A DNA stretch of 64,000 bases from Adineta vaga (lineage: Eukaryota; Rotifera): NCBI GenBank assembly GCA_021613535.1, contig CP075492.1, forward strand, positions 19,158,001-19,222,000. The letters run 5' to 3'. Made by a program: the position numbers and the translations under genes. The stretch's first letter is position 1. Every line of letters begins with the position of its first letter. Positions 34,828 to 46,775 of the stretch are shown in pieces. The notes below the pieces were generated by a model. The model had not been told where the DNA came from. It made no database searches and worked only from the letters and a program-made list of their open reading frames with translations.

Positions 34828-35512
34828 TAAAAGGCAAAAAATTTTATCGAAGATAAAATGCGTTTGACGAGAAGAAAATTAACCAAGAGAATCTTGCTTG
34901 ATTACCGACCATTTTAGATAAAGAAGAGTTGAAAGAAAGTGAGAGACGTGTTACCAATGTTATCAATTTCTCATTCTGCAGAGATGCCTATATCATATAA
35001 TGATTTTATGTTGTTTTATGAATGTGGTGTTCGTCTTCAATGTTTCTCCGCGTCCTAGCGTAATCTTCAATACGACAAGTTTTCTATAAACAGCAATGAA
35101 ACTTCTCGAAGACAGTGAAGCTGTGGCGCGTGTGAAGATTGCATATTTACATACGAATCTCACCCTTTCTCACGCCCTCAAGATCCTGTGTAAATAGTAA
35201 TAGTAGGCAAAATAACGGTGACTGGTGAATAAACCAAAAGAATTGAAAAGAAACAGAACTTTCGCATCCAGTAGAAAGACAGCAATAAATGCACATAAAC
35301 AGTAGTATGAAAACTTTTTCTTCGATGGCAGCTTTATTAAAGAAACTGTAAAAGCGTATTTTTCTTGTACTGTGCTGATCTACTTAGAAAAGACGCAGTG
35401 AATTTGTTAGACATATAAAATCGTTAAATTAAGTTATTGGAAATTTTAGAAAACGATTCTCCTACAAACAAAGCAAAACGGTCTACTAAAATGGTCAAAT
35501 CGGTTGACTGAT
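34828..35512. other. Intergenic, divergent promoter region
   Basis: About 690 bp between the minus-strand helical-repeat gene and the plus-strand WWE-ART gene. No ORF or hairpin is seen, so it presumably holds both promoters. Confidence 0.4.
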
Positions 35513-36491
35513 ATGAAACCAAAATATCCCTCAACTCGAATATGCTGGTATTATTATCAAAATTCACCTACGGAATGGGAAGAATTTGCTGATATTGAAT
35601 GTGAAATAATTGAAAATGCATTTAAAAATCAAAGACAACGAACTGAATTAGATTTGTCTATGATCGATTTGGAACGTTCAATAATGACAATGAAAAATGA
35701 TCAATCAAAACAATATTCTATAAAACGAATGGAAAATATATCGAAACAACTTCGAAAAGAAAGATTCTGTCCAATATTAGAACATTCATCTGAGGTGATA
35801 AATGAGCAATCATTTTTCTATGGCACTGCCAGAGCAAAACGCGATTTTGGGTGAAGTTGGGACCAAGAAAACGGTTTTGCCTTACCACAATCAGTAGAAC
35901 ACGCCGCTGCAGGTATTTTAATCGAAGGTGAAAAACTCGGCTACAGTAATGAGGCACAATGGATAGCAAATCATCTACTAGAAGTCAAACATAACAATAA
36001 ACAAGAAATTGGCGAACGTTGTATTGCATTATATACACGAGATTGTTTTTTATATAAACTATTAAACAAAACATTAAGGGAGGATGATTTAGATAAACAC
36101 AATACTTTGGGTCCATTTGCTTTCTTATTATCGTTCGAAGGATTATTTAGTTTATCTGATGTGTATCGATATAAAAAAAAACGTTTATAGAGCTATGAAT
36201 TTAACTGTAAACCAACTGAATAAATATCAACATTTTGCAGATAGTAAACAATTGCTTCATTGGAAAAATTTCTCATCAACAACAAAAAATTTACTAAAAG
36301 CAGAGTTTTATCAATCAAATACGTTGTTTTATATATCTTTACCGAAAAACGACGATAGCTCAAGTGCTATTGATATTACACTATATTCATATATTCCGGA
36401 AGAAGAAGAAGTTCTTTCAGGTTGTCCATTTCATTTTTATGTGGATTCGGTCATATATGACAGTGAAAACAGCGACATAACATTTATTTAA
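35513..36491 (+). pseudogene. WWE-domain ADP-ribosyltransferase, broken
   Basis: From ATG 35513, residues ~8-60 form a WWE domain (ICWYYYQNSPTEWEEF, then FKNQRQRTELDLSMIDLE), a fold that binds ADP-ribose polymers or mediates interactions. An in-frame TGA at 35851-35853 then interrupts a frame that goes on with SWDQENGFALPQ and GERCIALYTRDCFLYKLL. A one-base shift near 36115-36135 leads to the frame with VYRAMNL, FSSTTKN and EEEEVL. These are the R-S-E triad motifs of arginine-type ARTs. The chain then ends SVIYDSENSDITFI. WWE-ART fusions fit known bdelloid ART architecture. Two lesions mark it as a pseudogene unless they are sequence errors. Confidence 0.75.
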
Positions 36492-36587
36492 TACAAATGA
36501 CTCGTCAATAATTTAAACGAATGAACTATCAACTTTCCATAACACAAATGAAGTTGCGTGGAAAGGATATGATTGTGGTTGTAAATA

Positions 36588-36641
36588 TGGGTGCCGATGA
36601 GAATGTGGATGAGAATCCATCTTCTTTTTACCCACACCCTC
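36588..36641. repeat. Telomere-like hairpin, asymmetric
   Basis: GGGTGCCGATGAGAATGTGG is opposed by TTACCCACACCCTC. The right arm is perfect and the left is degenerate. It lies between the converging 3' ends of the WWE-ART (36491) and the four-TM gene (37597). Confidence 0.5.
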
Positions 36642-37596
36642 TATAGAATTATGAAAACAATATTTATTTCTCAAGAAAAGAAATCAAAAGTTCGCCTTTA
36701 TATAAGTAAGAAAAAAACACAATCGATGAGAACATGATTCTATTTTATTATCAATTATTTTCTTGCGAAATCTTCTCGAAGTATATACAGTGTCAAAACA
36801 AGCACTTCTCAATGACTAAAGTGCATACATTTGTAGTAGAGTAAATCGTGACACAGAACATCTATTTGTTTATAATCGATAGAAGTATAACAAAAAAGAT
36901 TTCACACACGACATACTAATTTAGATTTTGGTTCTGATGAAACTGTTCGAATATTGTTAACATTGTCTGCTGGAACATCTTTATATGGATTGTTGTTTAC
37001 TAAATGAGAAGGATCAAGAGCGAGAACTTTTTCAGGCATTTGTCTGGAAATTCAATCATGTAATTAAGTAATCTCGAAGTGTTCAAATCTGAAAAATATG
37101 TCACGAATTATACTATAGAAATAATTTAGTACTGGATTATATTTTCATTATATATACTTAACACTAACGTATACTTTTTGTTAATGCGAACCAATATTTC
37201 ATTAGCAAATTTACATATCAGAAGTAAAATTAGATGTCTTATTTTAACATATACTACGGTAGATCTGCTAGAAGACCTATTGTCTATTTACAAATTTAAA
37301 AAAAGCCTTAAATCAAAGTCATTTAAAAAGAAAACGGACATCAGGTAACTTGTTGTAATCTACGCAATGCATTTTGTACAATAATAAAAGAAAACACACT
37401 CTGTTTGCACAACATCTTCTATGTTGTAAATAGAGTAACTTTAGGAAAATTTCAAGATGTTGTTTCATTAATGCCTAATTTCAGATAGACGTTATGTAAT
37501 TTAGGTATAACAAATATTGTTCTCATCATGAAACATATATAATTAACTGATATATTATAAGATGTACTAGCAGAATTGAATTTCATGAAATGAAAA
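36642..37596. other. Intergenic between converging genes
   Basis: Nearly 1 kb with no recognised ORF. It probably contains both 3' untranslated regions. Confidence 0.4.
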
Positions 37597-38775
37597 TTAA
37601 GGAAGCCATTTACGTCTTATGCTCTCCATTACCATAAGTTGTCCAATGAATGCAAAGTATAGCCACCAATATGCCAATCGATATAATGTCGGATGACAAT
37701 AACTAGGCAGAGTCGGTTCAATGTATTGTACTTTATTCCATACTTCAAGTATTATTGTGAATCCGGAAATGCTACCTACATGTACAATCGCTAAGAGCCA
37801 AAACAGTATAGTTGAAATAAATTCTAAACTAAAAGCGAGACCAAAAATCCTGGATTTGTTCTCAGTGGCATTCTTGATAAAATAAGCTGCTATAAAACCT
37901 TGAATAGGAAGTAATATGACAACTGTAAGTGCAAAAGAGCTATTCCAAACAAGATAATTCGGTATCTTTATATTAATGGGACAGTCATTTGAATACAATC
38001 GACTGATAACCAACAGGATGACTAAAAGAGAAATGAAATACTAAGATAACTTTTTGCCGACATTTATTTAACTCATGAGTCATACCATTTATCTAACTTC
38101 TGTAATAATAGTATATCTACAGATCTGTTTTATGGTACTCTTCATCAATAGCAGAGCTGATTTAGGATGATTGGCTATATTTATGTTTCATAAGCAGTAC
38201 AGATTAGTTGATGTTTACTTTGTCAATTCTCGTTTTTCATTATGAAATTGACTATTTAAATCTTGTTCAACATCGAACTTTATGCTTGTTAATATATAGA
38301 AGTGTATACTATCTTTTCTAAACTGGAGTTTTGAAAGCAGAAGGTGAGGATAAGACTTATAAACACCTGCATAGAGAGTTCCTCATGGAGTTCTAGTAAA
38401 CAAAGAACAAAATTTTATAATTCGAATAGTTTAATACTCGTAACGGATTAATGATTTCTACGCTATTGACTACTATATTAGTAACAAAACTAGCTTCGAA
38501 TATGTCTATGCTTGGCATTACCACCTACTTAGAAGAGCTGCCAGAAAGCTCAAACCAATGAGTCCACCAGGTGAACTAAAAACGCTCATCCATATTAAAG
38601 TTTTTGCAGAATAAGGGGCGTTTTTCAATGGTTTCTTGTTCTTTGTTGACAAGTCTAAAACAACATTATTGTCGATACATGTTTTCTTGTTCATTTCTTG
38701 CAGTTCAGCAACAAGATTTTTATCATCAGTTGAGTTTTCTTCCTCAAGGACGTTTACTTTCTCGTTCGTTGTCAT
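37597..38775 (-). CDS. Four-TM membrane protein, two exons
   Basis: Exon 38775-38529 joins 38021-37597 over a 507-nt GTAGGT...TTTTAG intron, in phase, giving 223 residues. The cytosolic N-terminus (~60 residues) is acidic and Lys-rich. TM1 is split by the intron (GGLIGLSFLAAL-LIILLVISR). Three further TMs follow (FALTVVILLPIQGFIAAYF, FSLEFISTILFWLLAIVHV, YWWLYFAFIGQLMVM), with Cys residues in the loops (NDCPIN, SYCHP). This intron is ten times longer than its neighbours. Tetraspan-like topology, but there is no CCG motif, so it is not a tetraspanin. Family not recognised. Confidence 0.65.
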
Positions 38776-39131
38776 TGTTTTTCAATGATTATAAGTAACT
38801 AAAAGTAGAAGATTGTAAAATAAAGACTATCAACCTTTAAAACAAAAGAAGTATTGTATCAGATTGTGAAATAAAATGTATATATACACCTGTAAATGTT
38901 TATTTAACGATTGACTGACTGCTCACATGGAGTTTCTTTCTTCTCTTTTTCTTTCACTACATGAAGAAAGAAGACAGATGTCTGTAGATATGAGTGAATA
39001 AACCTTTAATATATATTGATCAAAAAGAAATTTATATGAGTGGAGAAAAGTCCTAATGACATTTTTCATAAGAACAATATTATTAAGTTTTTATTATGGA
39101 AAAGTGACAAATGTTGAAATTTTTAGGTTAT

Positions 39132-40334
39132 TTATTTTTTGTTAGTCTTTATCTGTCCTGTCATTTCTTGCTGTTTATTTTCGATCAATCGAACTTTTTC
39201 CGAGTTTGAATTAAATCGTTTCAATAAATGTACCGCCTTTTTGTACACATTTTCAGCTTGTTCGAAGCAATTTGCCCCTGTTGTCTGTCCATTTTTAGCA
39301 TCCAATATGTAGTAGTCGCCCAAAGATTCGTATGTACTAACTAGTTGATTCAATAGTAAGACAGTATCATTTTCTGGCTGTTTTATAGTATGTAGAATAT
39401 CGTCAAATATCGAATCAGGGTCACGAACAAGTGAAAGTATCCAATGCGGTATGTTACTTTTAATTTGTTCACCAATTAAATTCCAGTATTCTTCAGCACC
39501 TTCTAGATCACCACAATCCACAAGATACTTTCCAATACATTCACCTTCATTTATCTTAAAGTTTTCGTCAAAATAATTCTTTTCCATTTTTTGTAATTGA
39601 CGATTTATTTTCATATCACAGATACCCTTGTTATTATCATACTCATTCATAAAATCTGTTGCCAATTTAATTAACAATCTTCGATCGGAAATAGAAAATT
39701 TCTGTAATATATCCATCATTTGTTCAACAATACATTTCCCATCATCATCTTCATAAATATAATTTTTATATAAATTTAAAATATTAAAATAACATGCACC
39801 TTTTGTCATGATGTTATTGGTTTCCTTTAGCAAATCTTTATACTGCTGTAAAGCAATATTTCGTGATTCGTTACTTGTATCATCGTCACCATCCAAATCC
39901 TCAACATTATATATTTCATTTTCACGATACAGAGCAGCTACACTTATTCGCATACGCTCTGTAATATTTGATGTCAAATATCGCTTGCAAACTTCAATAA
40001 TTTGTTGACACTCAATGTTGCCTTCAACAAATACATTGAGAAGCTGATTTACATCGTCGATTAATTCGTTTCGATTTGTAAGAGATTTCGACATATATAA
40101 GCTGAGGGCGGATATATAAGCATTAAAGCTTTCAAGATAAAACGATTTTTGTTTATAAACCAAGCCACATTGAAAAAACGAATCAGCTATATTCAATACT
40201 TCTGATTTTTCGAAATTGTTAGTTTCTCGTAGCTTGTCATTTAGACCATGGAATAATGTCGGTAGAAGACTTATTGTATCGTCTTCTTCAAACCGGTATG
40301 ACTGTTCCATAATAATCTGTTGCTCGTTAAACAT
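39132..40334 (-). CDS. TPR-rich protein, probable C-terminal continuation of the ART-TPR gene
   Basis: A 400-codon open frame starts MFNEQQIIMEQSYRF and is all-helical with TPR-like pairs: FFQCGLVYKQKSFYLESFNA, CYFNILNLYKNYIYEDDDGK, YESLGDYYILDAKN, CFEQAENVYKKAVHLL. Its first 64 bp overlap, in another frame, the apparent last exon of the ART-TPR gene (40434-40271). No splice pair I could find joins the two in phase. Either this is a separate gene with its own ATG, or a second frameshift like that at 41749 splits one very long TPR protein. The composition matches the upstream TPRs closely. Confidence 0.55.
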   Translation of the reverse strand: MFNEQQIIMEQSYRFEEDDTISLLPTLFHGLNDKLRETNNFEKSEVLNIADSFFQCGLVYKQKSFYLESFNAYISALSLYMSKSLTNRNELIDDVNQLLNVFVEGNIECQQIIEVCKRYLTSNITERMRISVAALYRENEIYNVEDLDGDDDTSNESRNIALQQYKDLLKETNNIMTKGACYFNILNLYKNYIYEDDDGKCIVEQMMDILQKFSISDRRLLIKLATDFMNEYDNNKGICDMKINRQLQKMEKNYFDENFKINEGECIGKYLVDCGDLEGAEEYWNLIGEQIKSNIPHWILSLVRDPDSIFDDILHTIKQPENDTVLLLNQLVSTYESLGDYYILDAKNGQTTGANCFEQAENVYKKAVHLLKRFNSNSEKVRLIENKQQEMTGQIKTNKK

Positions 40335-43300
40335 ACGACAGTGGATATGTCTTTCTTACATTTTTTCGTATATTTTTCATGGCATTCTATATACATATCA
40401 TTATCGCCAAGCTGCAGATAAGCAATCGCCATAGCTCGTAGTCACAAGTGTCATCTAGAAGATCATATTCTATATTATTCGAAATGGGAAATATAAAAAA
40501 CTGTGACTAACCTTTACTATTCACGTTTGTTTCTATTTTGTTGTCATTTCCATTTTCGGCGACACGAGAACTTATAGAAATACTGGTTGAATTTCTATTT
40601 AATCTACTACTAATGGGACGATTAGATGATTCCTCGTCTGAATCATTATCATCACTACTACTCGTAGTTGTTGAAGAATGTTTCTCTGTTTCTTTTGCTC
40701 TTTCTCTAACTTTTGCAAGTTTCTCCTGGATGATTTTTGAGATTTCTCGTTGACCTTTGATTGATTCATTATTTAATATTTTTTCATAATTGCTAATTGC
40801 ACCATCGTATTTATCACATATTGTATTTAAATATGCTAATCGATACAGTGTTGGAAGAATTATTGGTTGTTCAATATTTATAGTCTTTTGTAAATAATCA
40901 AGGGCATTTTCATTATCGTATAAATTTTGATAATATAAACTTAATTGACGATAAAGTAAAACGAGTTGTGCCTTTGTCACCCCTTTATCGTGTTGAGAAA
41001 GTTTCTGACAAATATCTAAAGCTATCTGGAAAATATTTTCATCATCTTGTTCAAAATCAGTTGGAATATTACAATTCAAGTAACAATTGACAAGTTGTTG
41101 TAAATTGTTGATTAATGTAGTTGGATTAATATTGGTCTGAATTAAAAGTGTTTCATCATTGTAATTAAATGCAGACAATGGCAGTTTTGCTTTAAGTAAA
41201 TCATGCATTTTATACATTTCCGTAATAGAATCTTTATAATTCTGTTTTTTCGTATAATAATCAGCTAAATTTTGGTGCATACGGAGTCGAGCCATAAAAA
41301 TGTCCATTGACTCTTTTGAATTGTTTTTTTCCTGACGAAGAGCAATATCACCATCGGATTTCAAACCTTTATTTTCAGCAACATCATATTTTTCTATAGC
41401 AATAGATAATTTATCCAATTTACAATAAATATCACCTATAGCATAACATAGTTTTCTAATTTTCGGATGATTATCTGCTAAATTCAAACTCTGTACTTCT
41501 AGTGCATGCTCATAAAAATCTAATGCTTGACGATATCGCGAGAGTTGAAAGAGACGTTCAGCAATTAGAACTAAAGTAACGGCTAAACTGGGATGATATT
41601 GTGAAAAATTGCGAAGTTTAACTGACATCGATTCTTCGGCAGTAATATCAAATAATTCATAATTTCCTTGTTTTAAACAACACTTAGCTAATGTATCGTA
41701 AACGATTGCTTGTAGACTTATACGTTTTGTATCACTATCATTCCATTTAAAGAGTTAGCAAGTTGTTGTAAGCGTGAAATAATACTGTTTGAATCGATTT
41801 CAATAGAACAGTCGCTTCGAGCTAATTCAATTTCGATCTCTAAGACACGATCTTTTTCGTTCGATGAATTTATTAATTGCAATGTAGCATCAAAATTTTC
41901 GATGGCATCTTTATATTTTCGTTGCTGTTGAAAAATATCGGCTAGTAGTAAATGAGCAATATATAGCATGTTATCCTTTGATTCAGTTAAATATGATATA
42001 GATTTCTTTAAACACACAATTGCTTGATCACGATTATATAATTCGGTATGGAGTAGACCTAGGCAAAAATGTCTAACCATCTGTTTACTTGTAGTACTGT
42101 TTGATTGAATCACTTCACTAGAATAATAAAAACAATCGGAATTATTGACAAAGTTAAAGATGTATAATTGTTACTTGTCATTTTCACTGTAATATTTATA
42201 TGCTAATTGATAGCTATTATCGATAAAACTTTTCTGTTCAAGAATAAGAGTAGAAAAAGTACTATTGGCAGTTTCAAGCAATAGTTCTTCTAAGCGTGCC
42301 TTATGTTTAAATAATAAAGCATAAGTCCACATATGAATAGCTTTAACGAATTCGTTTTGCGTTGCATAACAAGCACCAATAAATTCATGTAAAAATGCAA
42401 GACTTAATTGTGTTACGGAACTATTCAATTCGAACATATTAGTTTCCTGTTTCTTAATTAATTTTCCAATCAGAGATTGATTAAACCATGTTATTACATC
42501 ATTATATTTTTTATTTTTTCCATAAGCAAGCATAATATTAATATGAGTTTGCATTAATTTTGGATCGCTATCAGGTACAATCTTTTTATATAATTTCAAT
42601 GCTTCGTTATATTTTTCTTGAGCATCTGCTGAAGATTTGTTGATAAATAAGAAATGACCGTAGTTAGTTAGATGTTCTGCTTGAATAAGTGATTGTTCAA
42701 GTTCATCATGAGCAATTTTACTTGATCTTTTCTTGTAAATTTTCTCCGCTTCATTGAAAGTCGATTGTGCTTTATCAAGATTACTCTTCTTATAATGAAC
42801 ATGACCAATATTACTGTAGATAGCGGCAAGATGTTGTTGATTTGAATTGATCTCTCTTATTTGAATTCGTAGTGCTTCAGACAATGTGTCTTCAGCTTCG
42901 TCTACATGTCCTAAACCTACATAGGCTAGGCCAATTTGATTGTGAATATTAGCTAATACATTATTGTTTGAATATTCGAGACGAGCTTGTGTATTAAGTG
43001 CCTGTTTGAACGATTTAATTGCATCACCAAAAAGACCTTGTCGAGCATAAGTCATACCAAGGCAACTATAAATATTTGCAAGACTTGGATCATTAAATAA
43101 AATTCCTTCTTCATCTTCTTGAGCTAAGAGTGAATTCAGATATTTTCGAGCGGCTCTATATTCGCCTAATTCCATCAAATATTGAGCAAGTAGAACAGCT
43201 CGACCTGATGGAGTATTTTTTTCGATCTTTGTACGGATATCATCGATAACTGTTTTATCGATTTCAGAGCCAATAAGTTGGACTCGGTAGAAATTTTCAT

Positions 43301-44848
43301 TATTTTTTGGTTCAGTTACCGTATCAACAGTAAATGTTGAACCCATACTAAATAAAGCTTCTTTTTCTTCGGGATGAAATGAGATATCTTCGATATATGC
43401 GAATGCTGTACATGGTTCTTGCGGTTTAATAATAATTTCGAATAAAACGCTTTGATTATCGCCAGAAATGTGTTGTTTCCTAGCGTAACCTTTGGCTATT
43501 TCAATATCCGTTGTTGCTGAAATAAAGCCTACCAGAGATATAAGTTGACCTTTGTGCTGATTTTTCATTTTTTCAAGTTGAGTTTTATTGATATGACCAG
43601 CTCGATAGAATCTATGTTCCGTATCACCGTACTCGTCCTTTCTTGTCTGATACATATATTCGATCATTCGACACAGATCACTTAAGTAATAACGATAGGA
43701 CATTAATAATTCAAAATTTTCAAGACGTAATATTGAATTGATTTGATAATATATATTAGCTTTGTCACATGAATACCACCAAATGGCATTACCGAAATTG
43801 GGTTGATCATCACCTGTCTTTTTTGGTGTCAATTCTTCCTAAAAATAAATGTTTCGAAATAATTTATTTGAAAAATATTATAATAAAACCTGTTCAATAT
43901 CTGTTTTTAAACGATTTCGTTTGTAGGATATTTTAAATAATTCAGCGTAGAGCTTCTTCATATCCCATTCTTGTTTTATCTCAAGTTTACTCTTCTCTTT
44001 CTTTTCCACAGTTGTTTGTAACGATTGCATCAACTTTAAAATAATATTAGCATCAAGTTCAAGATTATTTTCTTGTTTTTTTCGAAGATCAGAAAGGATT
44101 CGTTGAGTATTCTTATCGAAGGATTCTAATGATTTGATACATCTATTTAATAATGCTGACAAATTAACAGTTGATGAATTGCTAATTAATTTATTTAATT
44201 CTTTAATACATTCTTCAATATCTCCAAGTGAACCTGCCGAGTGAATAGAATTGCCATCTATTGTAGTCTTGGTCTTCTATTATACATCAAATCAGAAGTA
44301 TTTGTTTTCCAATTTATACATATATAAACTAGTTAAAAATTTTGATGATAAAAACTTACCTTTTTTGATAGAGCTAATCGTTCGTTTTCGATGTATCGAT
44401 CACATGTGTTCATTAAATCTATTTTAGCTAAATCCATATCGAATTCGACAAAGCGATCATTATCTCGATCATCTTTTCCATCAGCTGTGCGTAAAAATAT
44501 TTCTTTGATACGTCTTAACCATAAATAAGACATTGATTCTTCGCTAAGTTCATTCAATGATTGTTTCTTGCCATCAAACAGTTTCAGAGGTAAAAAACTT
44601 TGGTCAATTATTTCAGAATCTTGAGCATTGGAGCCAGATAAAATAGGAGGAATAACTGGTTTATGAACTGAATTATTGTTACCAACATTTCTAATCAAAC
44701 TAGCCGCTGTTTTGAGACCTATATTAGTTGCATTTCTTGGTCGTGGTATTGGCTTAACATCGTCATGCTCTGGCTTTATACCGAATCTACTACTTGTTGT
44801 AGTTTGAACCTTCGTTAATTTCCCTGTCTGTTTGTAAGCTTTCGACAT
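40271..44848 (-). CDS. ADP-ribosyltransferase fused to a TPR array, with an apparent frameshift
   Basis: Exons 44848-44360, 44276-43890, 43838-42175, 42117-40512 and 40434-40271 have in-phase GT-AG introns (51-83 nt). The N-terminal ~290 residues are Lys/Ser-rich with a coiled coil. The ART domain in exon 3 has RFYRAGHINKTQL (R), VGFISATTDIE (S-x-T) and PEEKEALFSMG (ExE), the R-S-E set of NAD-arginine ARTs. Many TPRs follow (LGMTYARQGLFGDAIKSFKQ, IYSNIGHVHYKKSNLDKAQS), as in kinesin light chains. At 41749-41751 the frame breaks inside exon 4; one missing T in a T-run would restore KWNDSDTKRIS. ART-TPR fusions are a bdelloid hallmark. The target is unknown, and the TPRs probably select it. Confidence 0.8.
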
Positions 44849-46057
44849 TTAAAATAAGAATATATGAAGAAAGCTGTTTTATTTGTTGTAAATTGGTATA
44901 CAGACGTCTTATATTATCACAAATGAAGTAAGCGAGAACGAGAACAATCCTGACAGAGAAACGACAAAAAAATGACGTTCTTTAACGTTAAAAGAATATA
45001 TTTATATTCATTAAAAAAATTTTCACTTGAAGAAGAATAGCTGGAACAGCATTGGCTGTTACGAACACGACTTGTTATTTTAAAAAAATGATTCTTTTAA
45101 TTCGTAGAAGTGCGCACTTTTTCGTTGCGTGTCTGTCTTGGGAATTTACACAGTAGCGATTGTTGTTGCCATTGAAATTTAATGAGTTTTATTCTCTACT
45201 CAAGCATTGTTGGAGACATTCTCACTATGGGACAAAATTTCTCTTTAAAATCAGTAAAGCATTTTTTTCTTTTTTTTCTGATACTTTGACGGCAATGCAC
45301 AGAGGAGTTTCAAGGACAAGAATTTTGTTTTGTTTTCCACGAGGGAATTATAAATAAACTATTAATTTATTTCAAACTTTGATAGTTTCTCTATAATAAA
45401 TAAAATCAATAAGATTAGTTGATGAAATAAAATCCTCACAATCAGTATGTATTATTGTATTAAAAATGTTTTGCTAAATTACGTTTTTATCAAAATAAAT
45501 GATATAACCATTTGTCAATATTTAACAGTTCTGATTTTTGTCTTTATTAAGTTTTACTGTCTACTATAGAAATATAATAATTGTAACCATTAAAACAGGT
45601 ATACTATGTCAAACATGTTGCTTTTGCAGTATATATATTATGAACAGAGTTAACACTAGTTTTATCACAACGTTTATTAAATTTATACATCATACAAGTA
45701 ACGAACATAACATCAATGATAATAGCCCTACAGATATGCAAATAAGATTACACATCTTTTCCAGAACACACCGACATTCATTGCAGCGGCTTGCAGATGA
45801 ATTACAGGCGCTGCCTTCTGATAGGAAGAAGAAGGATAGTATAAAATCGATCTAGAAATAGATTTACTGTTTGTAATTTAGGCACATTTAGTATTGCATG
45901 AACATTTTCCAGGAACTATAGGAAAAAGAAATAAGGTTGTCGTAGAAGAAGAGACAGAACTTTCTTCGACAGTTGCAAGGTGTATTGAGAATAAAAGTAG
46001 TTGGTAATAAATCGAAGGTTGATGTATGAATATCAAAGTACGTAGATTAACATATTC
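44849..46057. other. Intergenic; one doubtful ORF
   Basis: 1.2 kb. A frame from about 45641 (MNRVNTSFITTF) to 45855 has a plausible helical C-terminus (SLQRLADELQALPSDRKKK). It has no recognisable domain or clear promoter, so it is not called. No hairpin found. Confidence 0.35.
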
Positions 46058-46380
46058 ATATGAAAGAAAAAACGGGGGTTCTGCATATCCAGAAAGAGAA
46101 TACGAACATAGTTCGGGGGTACTGGTCGAGAGAAAATTAGACGCCTAACAGGATGAAGACCGGGGGAAATAGTGCAATCTCTTTTCGTCTTATTTATGAC
46201 TATATCTCTATTGAAAACAGGGGGAAAAGATAAACAATAACACTTCATCAAAACCATCAGGCTTGTTATTATGCACTGCACTTTTTTGTTTTTCCTTCAT
46301 GTGCTCCCAATCAGACCCCCGAACTATGCTCGTGTTCTCTTACTGCATGTACAGAATCCCCCGGTTTTTTCTTTTCATAT
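46058..46380. repeat. Foldback repeat with G-runs upstream of the metallothionein gene
   Basis: The left arm (46058-46124) and right arm (46312-46380) are inverted copies about 66 bp long and about 85% identical by eye. They share ATATGAAA, AAACGGGGG, TTCTG, AGAGAA, ACATAGTTCGGGGGT or near variants, around a ~190-bp loop that also carries GGGGG runs. The right arm runs into the TATATATA at 46378-46385. Related direct copies lie at 54726-54900. Confidence 0.7.
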
Positions 46381-46385
46381 ATATA
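46378..46385 (+). promoter_or_regulatory. Probable TATA box of the metallothionein-like gene
   Basis: TATATATA lies 89 bp upstream of the ATG, directly at the edge of the foldback repeat. I found no good TGCRCNC metal-response element on either strand between 46200 and 46474. Confidence 0.45.
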
Positions 46386-46473
46386 GAGAGACTGCCCTAC
46401 GTTCTTTCGATATTCATACATTACTTTCCATACACTGATCATCGATTTACCACCAACTGTTTTTATTCTCAAG

Positions 46474-46775
46474 ATGCCTTGCAACTGTCGAAGTAAGTTC
46501 CACATCTTCTTTTATGATTACTTTACTTTTTCATTTTTTATAGTTACTGGAAAATGTTCATGCAATGCTGAATGTGAAAAAGCAGGCCGATGTGTCTGTA
46601 ATTCTTCATGTGCTTGCATTACAAACAGTAAAATCTATTTTGTTAGATCGATCCTTTTATACTGTTTATGGGTTTTTTTCTCTTTTCAGAAGGCAGTGCT
46701 TGTAATACGCCTGCATGTTGTTGCAATGAATGTCAATGTGTTCCTGAAATATGCAAATGTGGTCAAAAAGAATAA
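46474..46775 (+). CDS. Metallothionein-like protein, three exons
   Basis: Exons 46474-46492, 46544-46627 and 46690-46775 join over 51- and 62-nt GT-AG introns. They give 62 residues with 17 Cys and no aromatic residues. Cys come as CxC, CxxC and CCC: MPCNC at the start, GKCSCNAEC and RCVCNSSCAC in exon 2, PACCCNECQC and CKC in exon 3. This spacing, the length and the low hydrophobicity match metallothioneins, which chelate Zn, Cu and Cd in the cytosol. The first exon encodes only six residues, so simple ORF scans miss the gene. The polypeptide has no signal peptide. Confidence in the splice sites is high because all three phases agree. Confidence 0.85.

Noticed and set aside
46200-46474. Metal-response element upstream of the metallothionein
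   Set aside because: TGCACTGC at 46272-46279 looks close but does not match TGCRCNC on either strand.
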